Below, piece by piece: positions 25,382 through 35,424 of a stretch of DNA of 64,000 bases (position 1 is the stretch's first letter; every line of letters starts with the position of its first letter). Under the pieces are notes generated by a model. It was not told where the DNA came from. It saw nothing but the letters and a program-made list of their open reading frames with translations, and ran no database searches. Source of the stretch: an uncultured Hyphomicrobiales bacterium (GTDB lineage: Bacteria; Pseudomonadota; Alphaproteobacteria; Rhizobiales; Beijerinckiaceae); NCBI GenBank assembly GCA_903824185.1, contig CAIJVU010000018.1:1-64000 (forward strand). The letters are read 5' to 3'. The translations under genes and the position numbers were made by a program.

Positions 25382-26176
25382 ATGGGTGAAGTAACGGGCC
25401 GGACGCGGATTTGGGGTATTCTTGCTGATCCTATTTCCCATGTGAAAACACCGCAGATGATCAATCAGGTGGCTGCTGAACGGGGCGTAGACGGATTGAT
25501 GGTGCCCATGCATGTCGCCTCGGCTGATCTCGGCGCATTGGTTGCAGGTTTGAAAGGCATGAAAAGCCTCGGCGGCTTTGTGGTGACCGTGCCGCATAAA
25601 GCAGCCATTGTGCCTTTGCTCGATGAAGTCAGTGCGTCTGCCCGCTTGATCGGTGCGGTGAACACCGTGAGGCGCGAGCCGGATGGCCGTCTTGTCGGCG
25701 ATATGCTGGATGGCATCGGTTTTGTCAAAGGGCTCAAGGATGCGGGTATTGATCCGGCGGGCCACAGCGCCTATCTCGCCGGTGCGGGTGGTGCGGCCAA
25801 TGCCATTGCCTTTGCCTTGATCGATGCGGGTGTCACTCATCTCACCATTGCCAACCGGACCGAGGCGAAAGTCGAGGACTTGATCCGCCGCATTCAAATT
25901 GCCTACCCTTCGGCTGATCTGCGTATCGGCAATGCCGACCCGTCCGGTTATGATCTTGTGGTCAATGGGACATCGCTGGGCTTGCGGGCAGGGGATGCCC
26001 TGCCTTTCGATGCAGCGGCCTTGAAGCCCCATCAAATCGTGGCAGAAGTGATCATGGATCCGGAAGAAACGGCCATTATGGCACTGGCCAAGGCCAAAGG
26101 CTGTCGGGTGCATCCGGGCAAGCCGATGCTGGCCTCCATGCGTTATCTGATCGCTGATTTTATGGGTGTGAAATGA
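25382..26176 (+). CDS. Shikimate dehydrogenase-like protein (AroE family, altered substrate pocket)
   Basis: 264-residue AroE-fold NAD(P)-dependent dehydrogenase. Catalytic residues are kept: Lys73 in TVPHKAA, Asn94 in GAVNTVRR and Asp110 in GDMLDGIGF. The Rossmann motif is GAGGAAN, and IANRTEAK is the NRTxxK NADP-type loop. The carboxylate-binding SxS of AroE (HSxSP) reads HVKTP: the first Ser is Val21 and the second Thr23, so shikimate is unlikely to be the ligand. I recall a Thr at the second position in quinate/shikimate dehydrogenases. Its place between a transporter and catabolic dehydrogenases points to a degradative role on a related ring alcohol or hydroxy-acid. It overlaps the next SDR gene by 4 bp. 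Confidence 0.85.
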   Translation: MGEVTGRTRIWGILADPISHVKTPQMINQVAAERGVDGLMVPMHVASADLGALVAGLKGMKSLGGFVVTVPHKAAIVPLLDEVSASARLIGAVNTVRREPDGRLVGDMLDGIGFVKGLKDAGIDPAGHSAYLAGAGGAANAIAFALIDAGVTHLTIANRTEAKVEDLIRRIQIAYPSADLRIGNADPSGYDLVVNGTSLGLRAGDALPFDAAALKPHQIVAEVIMDPEETAIMALAKAKGCRVHPGKPMLASMRYLIADFMGVK

Positions 26177-26928
26177 GCGAGCAGGCCGACCTTGCAGGAC
26201 GTCATGTTCTGGTCACGGGGGGATGTTCAGGAATTGGTCTGGCGATTGTCGCCGCGTTAAAGGCCGCGGGTGCTGGCGTCGCTGTTTTTGATCGCACCAT
26301 ACCCGATGAATTTGCAAGCACGCATCCTGATGTCATCTCCATCAAGGGAGATGTCACCGATCCCGCGCGTGTCCGTGATGGGTTCGGGGAGGCTGCAGCT
26401 GCACTGGGCGGCCTTAACTGTGTGGTGGTCAATGCCGGTGTGTCGCAAAACCGGCCAACGCTTGATCTCTCTTTTGAAGACTGGCGGCGGGTGATGTCGG
26501 TCAATCTCGATGGAGCCTTTTTGAGTTGCCACGAGGCAGGGCGTCTCATGGCAGAAACAGGCGGTGGATGCATTGTCCTGACGGCGTCGATGTATGGATT
26601 GGTCGCTGCCCCCGAACGGCTTGGTTATTGTGTGTCCAAAAGCGGTGTGGTGATGATGACCAAAGCGCTGGCCATTGAATGGGCCTCGCTGGGTATCCGT
26701 GTGAATGCGATAGCACCCGGTTATGTCTTGACGCCTTTTGTCGAAGACCTTGTTGAACAAGGGCGGTTGGATTTGCCCAAGCTTGAAAAGCGCACGCCCA
26801 TGGGGCGTTTGATCCAGCCGGAAGAGGTGGCTGATGCCGCCTGTTTTCTGATGTCAGACCGCGCGCGGGCTATCACAGGGCACATTGTTGCTATTGATGG
26901 TGGCTGGTCCGCCTATGGATATATTTGA
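26173..26928 (+). CDS. Short-chain dehydrogenase/reductase
   Basis: 251-residue classical SDR translated from an ATGA overlap with the AroE-like gene. It contains GGCSGIGLAIVAALKAAG, VFDRTIPD (Asp at the beta-2 end, NAD type), VVVNAGVSQNRP, a Ser in VLTASMYGL and YCVSKSGVVMMTKALAIEW with the catalytic Tyr and Lys. It ends in GHIVAIDGGWSAYGYI. Form and context fit an alcohol dehydrogenase acting on a polyol or cyclic hydroxy-compound within the island's pathway; the substrate is unknown. Confidence 0.87.
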   Translation: MSEQADLAGRHVLVTGGCSGIGLAIVAALKAAGAGVAVFDRTIPDEFASTHPDVISIKGDVTDPARVRDGFGEAAAALGGLNCVVVNAGVSQNRPTLDLSFEDWRRVMSVNLDGAFLSCHEAGRLMAETGGGCIVLTASMYGLVAAPERLGYCVSKSGVVMMTKALAIEWASLGIRVNAIAPGYVLTPFVEDLVEQGRLDLPKLEKRTPMGRLIQPEEVADAACFLMSDRARAITGHIVAIDGGWSAYGYI

Positions 26929-26936
26929 GGATCGTC

Positions 26937-29138
26937 ATGCCTATTGAAACCTCCCTTTCCCCTCTGGCGCCGTGGATTGAAATCAAAACCACGCAGGAAG
27001 ACTGGTTGAAAGCCGATCCCAAATTATTGGGTGCGATGCTGACACAGCTTCATCTCATTCGTGCTTTTGAAGAAAAAGTACTGGAATTGGCCGGAGAGGG
27101 TTTGGTGCATGGGCCCGCCCATTCCTCAATCGGGCAAGAAGGTGGCGCTGTCGGCTCCATTGTCGGTTTGCGGGCAACAGATCAGGTGAATGGATCGCAT
27201 CGCGGCCATCATCAATTCTTGGCGAAGGCTTTGTCTTACATTGCGCCCGAGCTTGATCCTTTGGCTGATTTTAACGCGCCGCTGTCGGATGTTTTATATC
27301 GCAGTCTGGCAGAGATTATGGGGCTTGAACCCGGTTATGGGCATGGCCGCGGCGGCTCGATGCATTTGCGCTGGGCGGATGCGGGCGCGCTTGGAACCAA
27401 TGCGATTGTGGGCGGCGGTGTACCCTTGGCTGCGGGCGCGGCAATGGCGCATCAGCGGTCGGGCACTGGCGATGTCGCCATCACCTATTTTGGCGATGGG
27501 GCGGTTAATATCGGGGCCACGCTCGAGACGATGAATTTGGCGGCGGCATGGTCGCTGCCGATTATGTTCTTTATCGAAAACAACGGCTATGCGGTTGCCA
27601 CCAAAGTGGAGGAGGTGACGCGCGAAATCCGTTTGTCTGCGCGGGGCCTTGGGTTCGGCATTCCAGCATGGAAAGTCGATGGCATGGATCCGCTGGCGGT
27701 TCATTTGGCCACACAAGCCGCTTTGGAGGTCATGCGTGCGGGCAAAGGCCCGACGATCATCGAAGCGGATGTTTATCGCTTCTTCCATCAAAACGGACCA
27801 TTGCCCGGATCAGCTTTCGGCTATCGCGACAAGGCCGAGGAGGAGGCGTGGCGCACCCGCGATCCTCTCGAACATGTGGCGCGTGAAATGATCGCACGTG
27901 GGCTGATTGAAAAAGACGATGTGTTGAAATTGCGCCAACGCTGTTGCGATGAAATGGCGCGCCATACCGAGCAACTTGTCGAGCCGGATGGTAATCGGCG
28001 AAAAGTGCGCGCTTCGATGTGGCCAAACACCGATTTTGTGGATGTGGGTGTGCGCGGCACCTTGCCGGTTTTCAACCCGCAAAACATCTGTGAGATGGAA
28101 GCCCAGACGGGTGCCATGCGGCCGGTGAAATTTGTTGATGCGATTGCCGACGGTTTTCACAACCGGTTTGCCCAAGATGAGCGGTTGATTATTTTTGGCG
28201 AGGACGTGCATCGTCTGAAGGGGGGCACGAACGGTGCGACGCGCGGGCTTGCCGCCGCCTTTCCGGGGCGTGTTATCGGTACGCCGATCAGTGAAGCGGC
28301 GTTTACGGGTGTGGCTTGCGGTCTGGCCATGGATGGTCGCTACAAACCGATTATCGAATTTATGTATCCTGATTTTATGTGGGTGGCCGGGGATGCGGTG
28401 TTCAACCAGATCGGCAAAGCGCGTCATATGTTTGGCGGGACAACCGATGTGCCGCTGATCTTGCGCACCAAAATCGCCATGGGCACGGGATATGGCTCGC
28501 AACATTCGCTTGATCCCGCAGGCGTGTTTGCGACATCAGCGGGGTGGCGGATCATCGCGCCGTCCTCGCCTTATGATTATGTCGGCCTGATGAATGCCGC
28601 CCTTTCAGGGACCGATCCAGTTTTGGTGATCGAACATGTGGATCTTTATCAGCGTGAGGGTCTGCTGCCCGACAATCTTGATTACATCATTCCCTTGGGC
28701 AAAGCCAAAGTCACGCGCCAAGGATCTGCTCTGACCATTCTGACCTATTCGGCCATGGTCCATCATGCCCATGACGCGGTTGCAGCTTTAGGGGTGGATG
28801 CCGAAATCATTGATTTGCGCACACTCGATCATGCGAGCTTTGATTGGGACACGGTTGGCGCCAGCATTCGTAAAACCCATAATGTTTTGATTGTGGAGCA
28901 AGGGTCGGAAGGCACGAGTTACGGCGGGCGGTTGGCGGATAAAATCCAGACCGACTATTTTGACTGGCTGGACCAGCCGGTGCAACGGGTGCATGGGCGC
29001 ATTGCCTCGCCGACCATTTCAAAAGTGTTGGAGCGGGCCGCTTTTGCAGGCAAGCGCGAAACAGCTGCAGGCATTGCTAGAGTGATGGCTGCCAAAGGCG
29101 AGGCGCTTGATGCCGCTTTGATTGCGAGTATTGGCTGA
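26937..29138 (+). CDS. Fused alpha-beta 2-oxoacid dehydrogenase E1 component
   Basis: 733-residue fusion of the two subunits of a heterotetrameric E1 (PdhA-PdhB / acetoin dehydrogenase type). The alpha part (to about residue 340) has GHGRGGSMHLRW and the TPP/Mg motif YFGDGAVNIG ... FFIENNGYAVAT. The beta part (from about 395) has IIFGEDVHRLKGGTNGATRGL, TPISEAAFTGVACGLAMDG with the pyrimidine-activating Glu, and FMYPDFMWVAGDAVFNQIGK. No lipoyl E2 or E3 gene is in the island, so it borrows one, or acts on a diketone or 2-oxoacid with another acceptor. ATG 26937 follows AGGA and lies 8 bp after the SDR stop. The next gene shares its last base. Confidence 0.9.
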   Translation: MPIETSLSPLAPWIEIKTTQEDWLKADPKLLGAMLTQLHLIRAFEEKVLELAGEGLVHGPAHSSIGQEGGAVGSIVGLRATDQVNGSHRGHHQFLAKALSYIAPELDPLADFNAPLSDVLYRSLAEIMGLEPGYGHGRGGSMHLRWADAGALGTNAIVGGGVPLAAGAAMAHQRSGTGDVAITYFGDGAVNIGATLETMNLAAAWSLPIMFFIENNGYAVATKVEEVTREIRLSARGLGFGIPAWKVDGMDPLAVHLATQAALEVMRAGKGPTIIEADVYRFFHQNGPLPGSAFGYRDKAEEEAWRTRDPLEHVAREMIARGLIEKDDVLKLRQRCCDEMARHTEQLVEPDGNRRKVRASMWPNTDFVDVGVRGTLPVFNPQNICEMEAQTGAMRPVKFVDAIADGFHNRFAQDERLIIFGEDVHRLKGGTNGATRGLAAAFPGRVIGTPISEAAFTGVACGLAMDGRYKPIIEFMYPDFMWVAGDAVFNQIGKARHMFGGTTDVPLILRTKIAMGTGYGSQHSLDPAGVFATSAGWRIIAPSSPYDYVGLMNAALSGTDPVLVIEHVDLYQREGLLPDNLDYIIPLGKAKVTRQGSALTILTYSAMVHHAHDAVAALGVDAEIIDLRTLDHASFDWDTVGASIRKTHNVLIVEQGSEGTSYGGRLADKIQTDYFDWLDQPVQRVHGRIASPTISKVLERAAFAGKRETAAGIARVMAAKGEALDAALIASIG

Positions 29139-30529
29139 TGACGGACTTACTGTCTCGCCTCAAACAAGCGCTCGGGCCAAAAGGGGTTTTAACAGATGCC
29201 TCTGATATGGAGGCCTATGCGATTGATTGGCGGAAACTGTTTCCCGGCAAGCCGCTTGCGGTTGTCAGGCCCGCCAATACGCAAGAGGTTGCAGCGGTTG
29301 TTTCATTGTGCAAGCATTATGGCACGGCCTTGGTGCCGCAAGGCGGCAATACGGGTTTGGCAGGAGGCGCTGTTCCCGATGGCAGCGGGCGCGAAATTGT
29401 TTTGTCACTGTCGCGTATGAATGCGTTGCGGTCGGTTGATCCGATTGGCATGACGCTTGAGGCCGAAGCGGGACTTGTACTCAAAGCAGCACAAGATGCA
29501 GCGGAGGCTGTGGGGCGGTTATTGCCGATCAGTCTGGCCGCGGAAGGTTCGGCGACCATCGGCGGTGTGATTGCCACCAATGCAGGCGGCGTCAATGTGT
29601 TGCGTTATGGCATGACCCGCGCTTTGGTTTTGGGCCTTGAAGTGGTGCTGCCCGATGGCAGCATCGTGAATGGTTTGCGGCATTTACGCAAAGACAATGC
29701 GGGGTATGACTGGAAACAGGTTTTTATCGGCACCGAAGGCACGCTGGGCATTGTGACTGCGGCTGTGCTGCGGCTTCTGCCGCGCCCAACGCAAACAGTC
29801 ACTGTCCTTGTGAGCGTTGCCGATCCGCAGAAAGCGCTTGATTTTCTGGTCTGTGCCCAAAATGAATTGGGGGATTCAATTTCCGCTTTCGAATTGATTT
29901 CGGGATATTCCATCAAACTGGTCGAACAGCATTTCGGCATCAAATGTCCGATTGAAGCGAGTGCCTGGTATGTGTTGATCGAGGCGGGGGCAACTTTGTC
30001 AGGCCTCAGGGAAGCGGTGGAAAAGGCGCTTGAACAGGCTTTGGAGAGCGGACTGGCGCATGATGGTGTGATTGCTGAATCAGGCAAGCAAGCCGCTGAC
30101 TTATGGCTCTTGCGCGAGCGCATCACGGAGTCTGAGGCCAAGCAAAGCAAAAGCGTCAAGCATGATGTGTCTGTTCCCATTCCCACCATTCCAGACTTTT
30201 TGCAAGCGGCGGAAGAGGCCTTGGCCAAGGCTGCGCCCGGAACCATCATCAACTGTTTTGGCCATTTGGGTGACGGCAATTTGCATTACAATGTGCTGAT
30301 TAAGGATCATGATCCGGTTTTGATCAACCACATGGTGCATGATGTGGTGATGGCGATGGGCGGCAGTATTTCGGCTGAACATGGCATCGGCCAATATCGT
30401 GTTGCGGAATTGGAAAGCCGCCGCTCGGAGCCTGAATTACACTTGTCGCGGCAAATCAAAACGGCTCTTGACCCTTTGAATATCATGAACCCGGGGAAAG
30501 TTTTGTCGCGTCAAGGGTCACCATCGTGA
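29138..30529 (+). CDS. FAD-linked 2-hydroxyacid dehydrogenase (GlcD / D-2-hydroxyglutarate dehydrogenase family)
   Basis: 463-residue flavoprotein of the PCMH/VAO superfamily. The N-terminal FAD domain has VPQGGNTGLAGGAVPDG (pyrophosphate loop) and GSATIGGVIATNAGGVNVLRYGM. The C-terminal FAD-oxidase domain contains CFGHLGDGNLHYNV, with the metal-binding His residues, and SAEHGIGQYRVAELE. Family members oxidise D-lactate, glycolate or D-2-hydroxyglutarate-like acids to 2-oxoacids and pass electrons to ETF or quinone. The product type is just what the preceding E1 would use, which supports sequential action. The two genes overlap by one base (TGATG). Confidence 0.9.
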   Translation: MTDLLSRLKQALGPKGVLTDASDMEAYAIDWRKLFPGKPLAVVRPANTQEVAAVVSLCKHYGTALVPQGGNTGLAGGAVPDGSGREIVLSLSRMNALRSVDPIGMTLEAEAGLVLKAAQDAAEAVGRLLPISLAAEGSATIGGVIATNAGGVNVLRYGMTRALVLGLEVVLPDGSIVNGLRHLRKDNAGYDWKQVFIGTEGTLGIVTAAVLRLLPRPTQTVTVLVSVADPQKALDFLVCAQNELGDSISAFELISGYSIKLVEQHFGIKCPIEASAWYVLIEAGATLSGLREAVEKALEQALESGLAHDGVIAESGKQAADLWLLRERITESEAKQSKSVKHDVSVPIPTIPDFLQAAEEALAKAAPGTIINCFGHLGDGNLHYNVLIKDHDPVLINHMVHDVVMAMGGSISAEHGIGQYRVAELESRRSEPELHLSRQIKTALDPLNIMNPGKVLSRQGSPS

Positions 30530-30540
30530 AAGCGCAGAGC

Positions 30541-32139
30541 ATGGATCATTTTGATTATATCATTGTGGGTGGCGGCACAGCCGGTTGTGTTCTGGCCGAA
30601 CGTTTGACTGCGAACGGGCGCTATCGTGTGTTGATGCTGGAAGCAGGCGGGCGCGATAACGGATTTTGGATTCCGATACCGGCGGGTTTCCCTAAATTGC
30701 TGACGGGCAAACGCTTTAACTGGCGCTTTGAAACCGAGCGCGAAGATAATACCTATAACCGCTCCATCGTGGTGCCGCGTGGCAAAGGGCTTGGTGGGTC
30801 CAGCCTGATTAACGGCATGATTTTTGTGCGCGGGCAGCAACAAGATTTTGACGGTTGGGCGCAAGCTGGCGCGCGCGGCTGGAGCTGGGATGACGTGTTG
30901 CCCTATTTCAAAAAGCTTGAAAGCTTTGCGGATGGTGACGAGCACTTAAGAGGGCGTCATGGTCCGATGAGCGTTGAGCGCGTCAAGTTGAGGCCTGAAA
31001 TCGCCGAAGCCTTTATCGAGGCGGGCGTGCAGGCAGGCTATCCCCGCAATCCCGATTATAACGGGGAGACCCAAGAAGGCTTTGGCTATTATCAGGTGAC
31101 ACAGAAAAACGGTCGCCGTTTCAGTGCCGCCGATGCCTATCTCAGGCAGGCGGAAAACAGGTCCAATCTGGTGGTGCGGTGTCATGCGCATGTGACTGGT
31201 CTTAATCTTGAGGGGCAGCGTGTCACCGGTGTTACCTATCAAATCAAATCACAAAGCTATACGGCCCATGCTTCGCGTGAAGTAGTGATGGCGGCGGGGG
31301 CTGTGCAAACGCCGCAAATTCTCGAAGTATCGGGTATCGGTGATCCCGCGCATTTGACATCGGTCGGTATTTCGGTCCGGCATGCTTTGACTGGAGTGGG
31401 GCATAACTATCAAGACCATTATTGCACGCGCATGAATTGGCGGGTGAAAAAACCGGTGACGTTGAATGAGCAAGCCCGCGGTGTGCGTCTTGTCATGGCG
31501 GTTGCACAATATCTGGCCACCCGCAGAGGGATTTTGACCTTGGGGACGGGCTTGGCGCATGCCTTCATCAAAACCCGCCCAGAGCTCGCAACGCCTGATA
31601 TCCAGTTTTTCTTTATGCATGCAAGTTACGCCAATGCCGCCGATCGCACGCTGGATCACAAACCGGGCATGACCATTGGTGTGACGCAATTGCGCCCCCA
31701 ATCGGTGGGGACGATCCATGTGAAGTCTTCAGACCCTTATGAAATGCCGTCGATCAAACCGAATTTTCTGTCTGTTCGGGAAGATGAAACCTGTTTGATT
31801 GATGGCATGAAAGCGGCGCGGGATATTATGCGCCAAGCAGCACTCGAGCCCTATTGTGATTATGAAATGTCACCGGGGCCACAGGTTGAGACCGATGCGC
31901 AATGGCTCGATTTTGCGCGCAGTAATGGGCAGACTATTTATCATCCGGTAGGCACCTGCAAGATGGGCGTGGATCAGCGCGCGGTTGTCGATCCGGCTTT
32001 GAAAGTCCATGGCCTGTCGGGATTGCGGATTGTGGATGCGTCCATCATTCCGCAGATTGTTTCTGCCAATACGGAAGCCGCCGTTTTGATGGTGGCTGAA
32101 AAAGGATCAGATTTGATTTTGGCCGATGCCGCGGCGTGA
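30541..32139 (+). CDS. GMC-family oxidoreductase (choline dehydrogenase-like)
   Basis: 532-residue glucose-methanol-choline flavoprotein. It opens MDHFDYIIVGGGTAGCVLAERL (FAD Rossmann motif), followed by VVPRGKGLGGSSLINGMIFVRG (GMC signature 1) and REVVMAAGAVQTPQILEVSGIG (signature 2). The C-terminal active-site His is in TIYHPVGTCKMG, and STEAAVLMVAEKGSDLI-type sequence ends the protein. No signal peptide is seen. It would oxidise a primary or secondary alcohol to an aldehyde or ketone, with quinone or oxygen as acceptor. It is the last gene of the rightward operon. GTG 30526 overlaps the upstream stop and is a credible alternative start. Confidence 0.9.
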   Translation: MDHFDYIIVGGGTAGCVLAERLTANGRYRVLMLEAGGRDNGFWIPIPAGFPKLLTGKRFNWRFETEREDNTYNRSIVVPRGKGLGGSSLINGMIFVRGQQQDFDGWAQAGARGWSWDDVLPYFKKLESFADGDEHLRGRHGPMSVERVKLRPEIAEAFIEAGVQAGYPRNPDYNGETQEGFGYYQVTQKNGRRFSAADAYLRQAENRSNLVVRCHAHVTGLNLEGQRVTGVTYQIKSQSYTAHASREVVMAAGAVQTPQILEVSGIGDPAHLTSVGISVRHALTGVGHNYQDHYCTRMNWRVKKPVTLNEQARGVRLVMAVAQYLATRRGILTLGTGLAHAFIKTRPELATPDIQFFFMHASYANAADRTLDHKPGMTIGVTQLRPQSVGTIHVKSSDPYEMPSIKPNFLSVREDETCLIDGMKAARDIMRQAALEPYCDYEMSPGPQVETDAQWLDFARSNGQTIYHPVGTCKMGVDQRAVVDPALKVHGLSGLRIVDASIIPQIVSANTEAAVLMVAEKGSDLILADAAA

Positions 32140-32177
32140 TCCGTCTTGACGAAGCAAAAAAATTGCAGGCGTGGGCG

Positions 32178-32984
32178 TTACGTACCCATGCCCGCACTCA
32201 TGCCGCCATCAACAATGATTTCGGTGCCGGTAACAAATCCGGCTTCATCGGACACCAGATATAAAACCGCATGGGCGATGTCCCAAGCCGTTCCCATTTT
32301 GCCCATCGGCACTTGCGCATTGCGATCGGCAATCAAGGCGTCGGCGTCATTCTTGCCCAATTGACGGGTGAGGCGGAATTCCACCAGCGGCGTATGCATC
32401 AGGCCCGGCACAACCGTATTGCAGCGGATGTTTTTGCTGGCAAAGGCCCCAGCCGTTGAGCGCGAAAACTGGATAATGGCTGCTTTGGATGCGCTATAGC
32501 CGACATGGGTACGTCCGCCGCGAAAATTCCTGATCCCTGCAATGGAGGAGAGATTGACGATCGCGCCCTTGCCCTGTTTTTCCATATAGGGAATGGCGTA
32601 TTTGCAACCCAAAAAGGCTGTTTTCAGATTAAAATCGATCTGCCTGTCAAACGCCTCTTCCGTTTGCGTGACGGCATCACCGGGTTCGGACCCGCCGACA
32701 TTATTGACCAGAATATCAATTTTGCCGAAATGTGCGACACAGGCCTCGACCATGTCTTTCACCTGCGCCCCATCCATCATATCGCCGGTGGTGGCGGCGC
32801 AGCTTTTGCCTTCGCTTTCTATGATGGCCTTTGTTTCCGCCACAGCCTCTGCATTGATATCAACCAGAAATACATGCGCGCCCTGCCGTGCGAGCAAGAC
32901 GGCTGTGGCTTTGCCATTTCCCCAGCCGGGACCAACCGAGCCCGCTCCCGTAACAATCGCAACTTTTTCTGTGAGGTCGAGCAT
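32178..32984 (-). CDS. Short-chain dehydrogenase/reductase
   Basis: 268-residue SDR. The glycine motif is unusual, TGAGSVGPGWGNGKATAVLLA, in place of TGxxxGIG; this GPGWGNG variant recurs in a subgroup of SDRs. Other elements are normal: FLVDINAEA (NAD type), ILVNNVGGS, the Ser in VNLSSIAG and YSASKAAIIQF. It ends GTEIIVDGGMSAGMGT. ATG 32984 with AAAAGGGG upstream is chosen over the frame to 33038. It faces the GMC gene with 38 bp between stops and may belong to the same pathway under its own promoter. Confidence 0.87.
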   Translation of the reverse strand: MLDLTEKVAIVTGAGSVGPGWGNGKATAVLLARQGAHVFLVDINAEAVAETKAIIESEGKSCAATTGDMMDGAQVKDMVEACVAHFGKIDILVNNVGGSEPGDAVTQTEEAFDRQIDFNLKTAFLGCKYAIPYMEKQGKGAIVNLSSIAGIRNFRGGRTHVGYSASKAAIIQFSRSTAGAFASKNIRCNTVVPGLMHTPLVEFRLTRQLGKNDADALIADRNAQVPMGKMGTAWDIAHAVLYLVSDEAGFVTGTEIIVDGGMSAGMGT

Positions 32985-33014
32985 CAGTTTCCCCTTTTGT
33001 CTTTTTTTATCAGA

Positions 33015-33069
33015 AAGCGCCCGTGTCTGTCCCTTCAAGCAAGGGTTGAGACACGGGCTTTTTTATTTT

Positions 33070-33072
<3 letters not shown>
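33015..33072 (+). terminator. Long hairpin with T-run between the SDR and katG genes
   Basis: AAGCGCCCGTGTCT and AGACACGGGCTT pair around an inner TCCCTT/AAGGGT stem (33015-33060), followed on the + strand by TTTTATTTTTT. Both flanking genes are on the minus strand, yet the T-run favours termination of rightward transcripts, such as read-through from the GMC operon antisense to the SDR gene. On the minus strand only a short TTT follows, so it would be a poorer end for katG. Confidence 0.65.
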
Positions 33073-35343
<2,271 letters not shown>

Positions 35344-35424
35344 TTATGTCAAGTATAAGTAGCTCGACTTCAATTCTACTGTGTATAGCTATGCATTGCG
35401 GGATGGATTTTAAAGGCTTTATGC

